The position numbers were made by a program, and so were the translations under genes. Positions 6,117 to 6,787 of a stretch of DNA of 6,787 nucleotides are shown in pieces. The notes beneath the pieces were generated by a model. The model made no database searches, had not been told where the DNA came from, and saw only the letters and a program-made list of their open reading frames with translations. Every line of letters begins with the position of its first letter. Within the stretch, counting starts at the first letter, position 1. This DNA is from Spirochaetales bacterium (GTDB lineage Bacteria > Spirochaetota > Spirochaetia > DSM-16054 > Sediminispirochaetaceae), in the NCBI GenBank assembly GCA_021767325.1, contig JAASTM010000123.1, forward strand, positions 1 through 6,787. Direction: 5' to 3'.

Positions 6117-6787
6117 CTACTCTACCCGATTCCCTTTGTGCGGGGTCTTTTTGTCGAAGGGCGGTACCTCGGCTTCCAGCTCTTCGGTCGTTCTGGCAGA
6201 TCTGGTCGGAGTATTCAAGAGCAGATCCCAGCCGCTGAAGAGGTTGTTGACCAGCTTTATATCCGCGGCTCCGGTGTCCTGGGCAACCGCAACAGTTCCG
6301 GTACCAGCCTCGTCCGCCCCCGCTCCCAGGCCGGGCTTTCGGCGAACCTTCAACCGGCTCTCTTGCACGGTGCAGACTACAGAGCCCTCGGCAGTGATAC
6401 CGTAAGTATTATTCTCGCCAGGCTGCAGTATAAGGCTGCTGTTCTGCAGAATTGCGACCGAATCGTTATGAAGCTCGAAACCGTACACATCATACGCAGA
6501 ATCAGCTGTTAATTCGGAATCCTTAACAGAGCAGCTGCCGCCGTATGTCCGCAGCAGGTAAGAGAACTCTCTGGTGCTCTTGTTATGCATAATAGAGTTG
6601 ACAATATTCAGACTGCTGTCCATGCTGCGGATCTGCACCAGACCGACGGCAGCGGACCCTTGCATGTCGAGACCGGAGAGCTCGGCATTTATCTTTTCTA
6701 TTTCTATTGCGGTAGCGATATGCGCCGGGGCAGTCCCGTTGCTTACCGAAGTGTTGCGCATAACAAGCTTACCCTGAATATGCCTGA
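6117..6787 (-). CDS. C-terminal part of a right-handed parallel beta-helix repeat protein (5' end outside window)
   Basis: The frame is open from the right edge to a TAG at 6117-6119. An in-frame ATG exists at 6761, but eight further sense codons upstream continue the same repeat style (GKLVM then RNTSVSNG), so the real start is beyond the window. The visible roughly 220 residues contain imperfect rungs with a hydrophobic-x-hydrophobic-x-Asn/Asp-Ser-x-hydrophobic pattern: SLNIVNSIMHN, CSVKDSELTAD, VAILQNSSLIL, VCTVQESRLKV, IKLVNNLFSGW. These are typical of pectate-lyase-like beta-helices. The tail after the last rung is polar and charged (Glu/Arg/Lys/Pro). A Gly/Ala-rich, very GC-rich stretch (43 of 60 G+C at 6301-6360) interrupts the rungs. 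Such proteins are often exported surface or carbohydrate-related proteins, but no active site is visible. It converges on the lipoprotein gene and shares its terminator. Confidence 0.78.
   Translation of the reverse strand, partial: RHIQGKLVMRNTSVSNGTAPAHIATAIEIEKINAELSGLDMQGSAAVGLVQIRSMDSSLNIVNSIMHNKSTREFSYLLRTYGGSCSVKDSELTADSAYDVYGFELHNDSVAILQNSSLILQPGENNTYGITAEGSVVCTVQESRLKVRRKPGLGAGADEAGTGTVAVAQDTGAADIKLVNNLFSGWDLLLNTPTRSARTTEELEAEVPPFDKKTPHKGNRVE

Overview
The window most likely comes from a free-living spirochaete (Spirochaeta/Treponema-like). This is an inference from protein style and gene order, not from a marker gene. The supporting signs are a folate/purine gene pair divergent from a small outer-membrane-barrel gene, a lipoprotein with a relaxed lipobox, a beta-helix surface-type protein, and moderate-to-high GC. 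From memory, Treponema pallidum also has an OmpW-type protein gene next to folD, but this could not be checked here.

Left half, minus strand (about 1-3920): three genes read leftward, in transcription order folD, a stand-alone AICAR transformylase (the C-terminal half of PurH), and a large membrane-anchored LCP (LytR-CpsA-Psr) protein that runs off the left edge. FolD makes 10-formyl-tetrahydrofolate and AICAR transformylase consumes it, so the first two genes form a metabolic unit. The LCP protein is an envelope gene 37 bases downstream and may be read from the same transcript. A perfect 12-bp inverted repeat lies between folD and purH.

Centre (about 3921-4075): a compact AT-rich divergent control region. 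The best folD promoter and the best promoter for the rightward genes have -35 boxes that overlap on opposite strands.

Right half, plus strand (4076-5914): two exported proteins 15 bases apart. The first is a probable outer-membrane beta-barrel with an acidic, proline-rich N-terminal stretch. The second is a lipoprotein whose two ends match the surrounding base composition but whose middle of about 900 bases is strikingly AT-rich. This mosaic gene is the most unusual thing in the window. A strong hairpin-T-run terminator follows and also has a T-run on the opposite strand.

Right edge, minus strand (6117-6787): the C-terminal part of a parallel beta-helix protein converges on the same terminator; its start lies outside the window. 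No RNA genes, insertion sequences, CRISPR arrays or prophage genes were seen, and no clearly new multi-gene system is evident.
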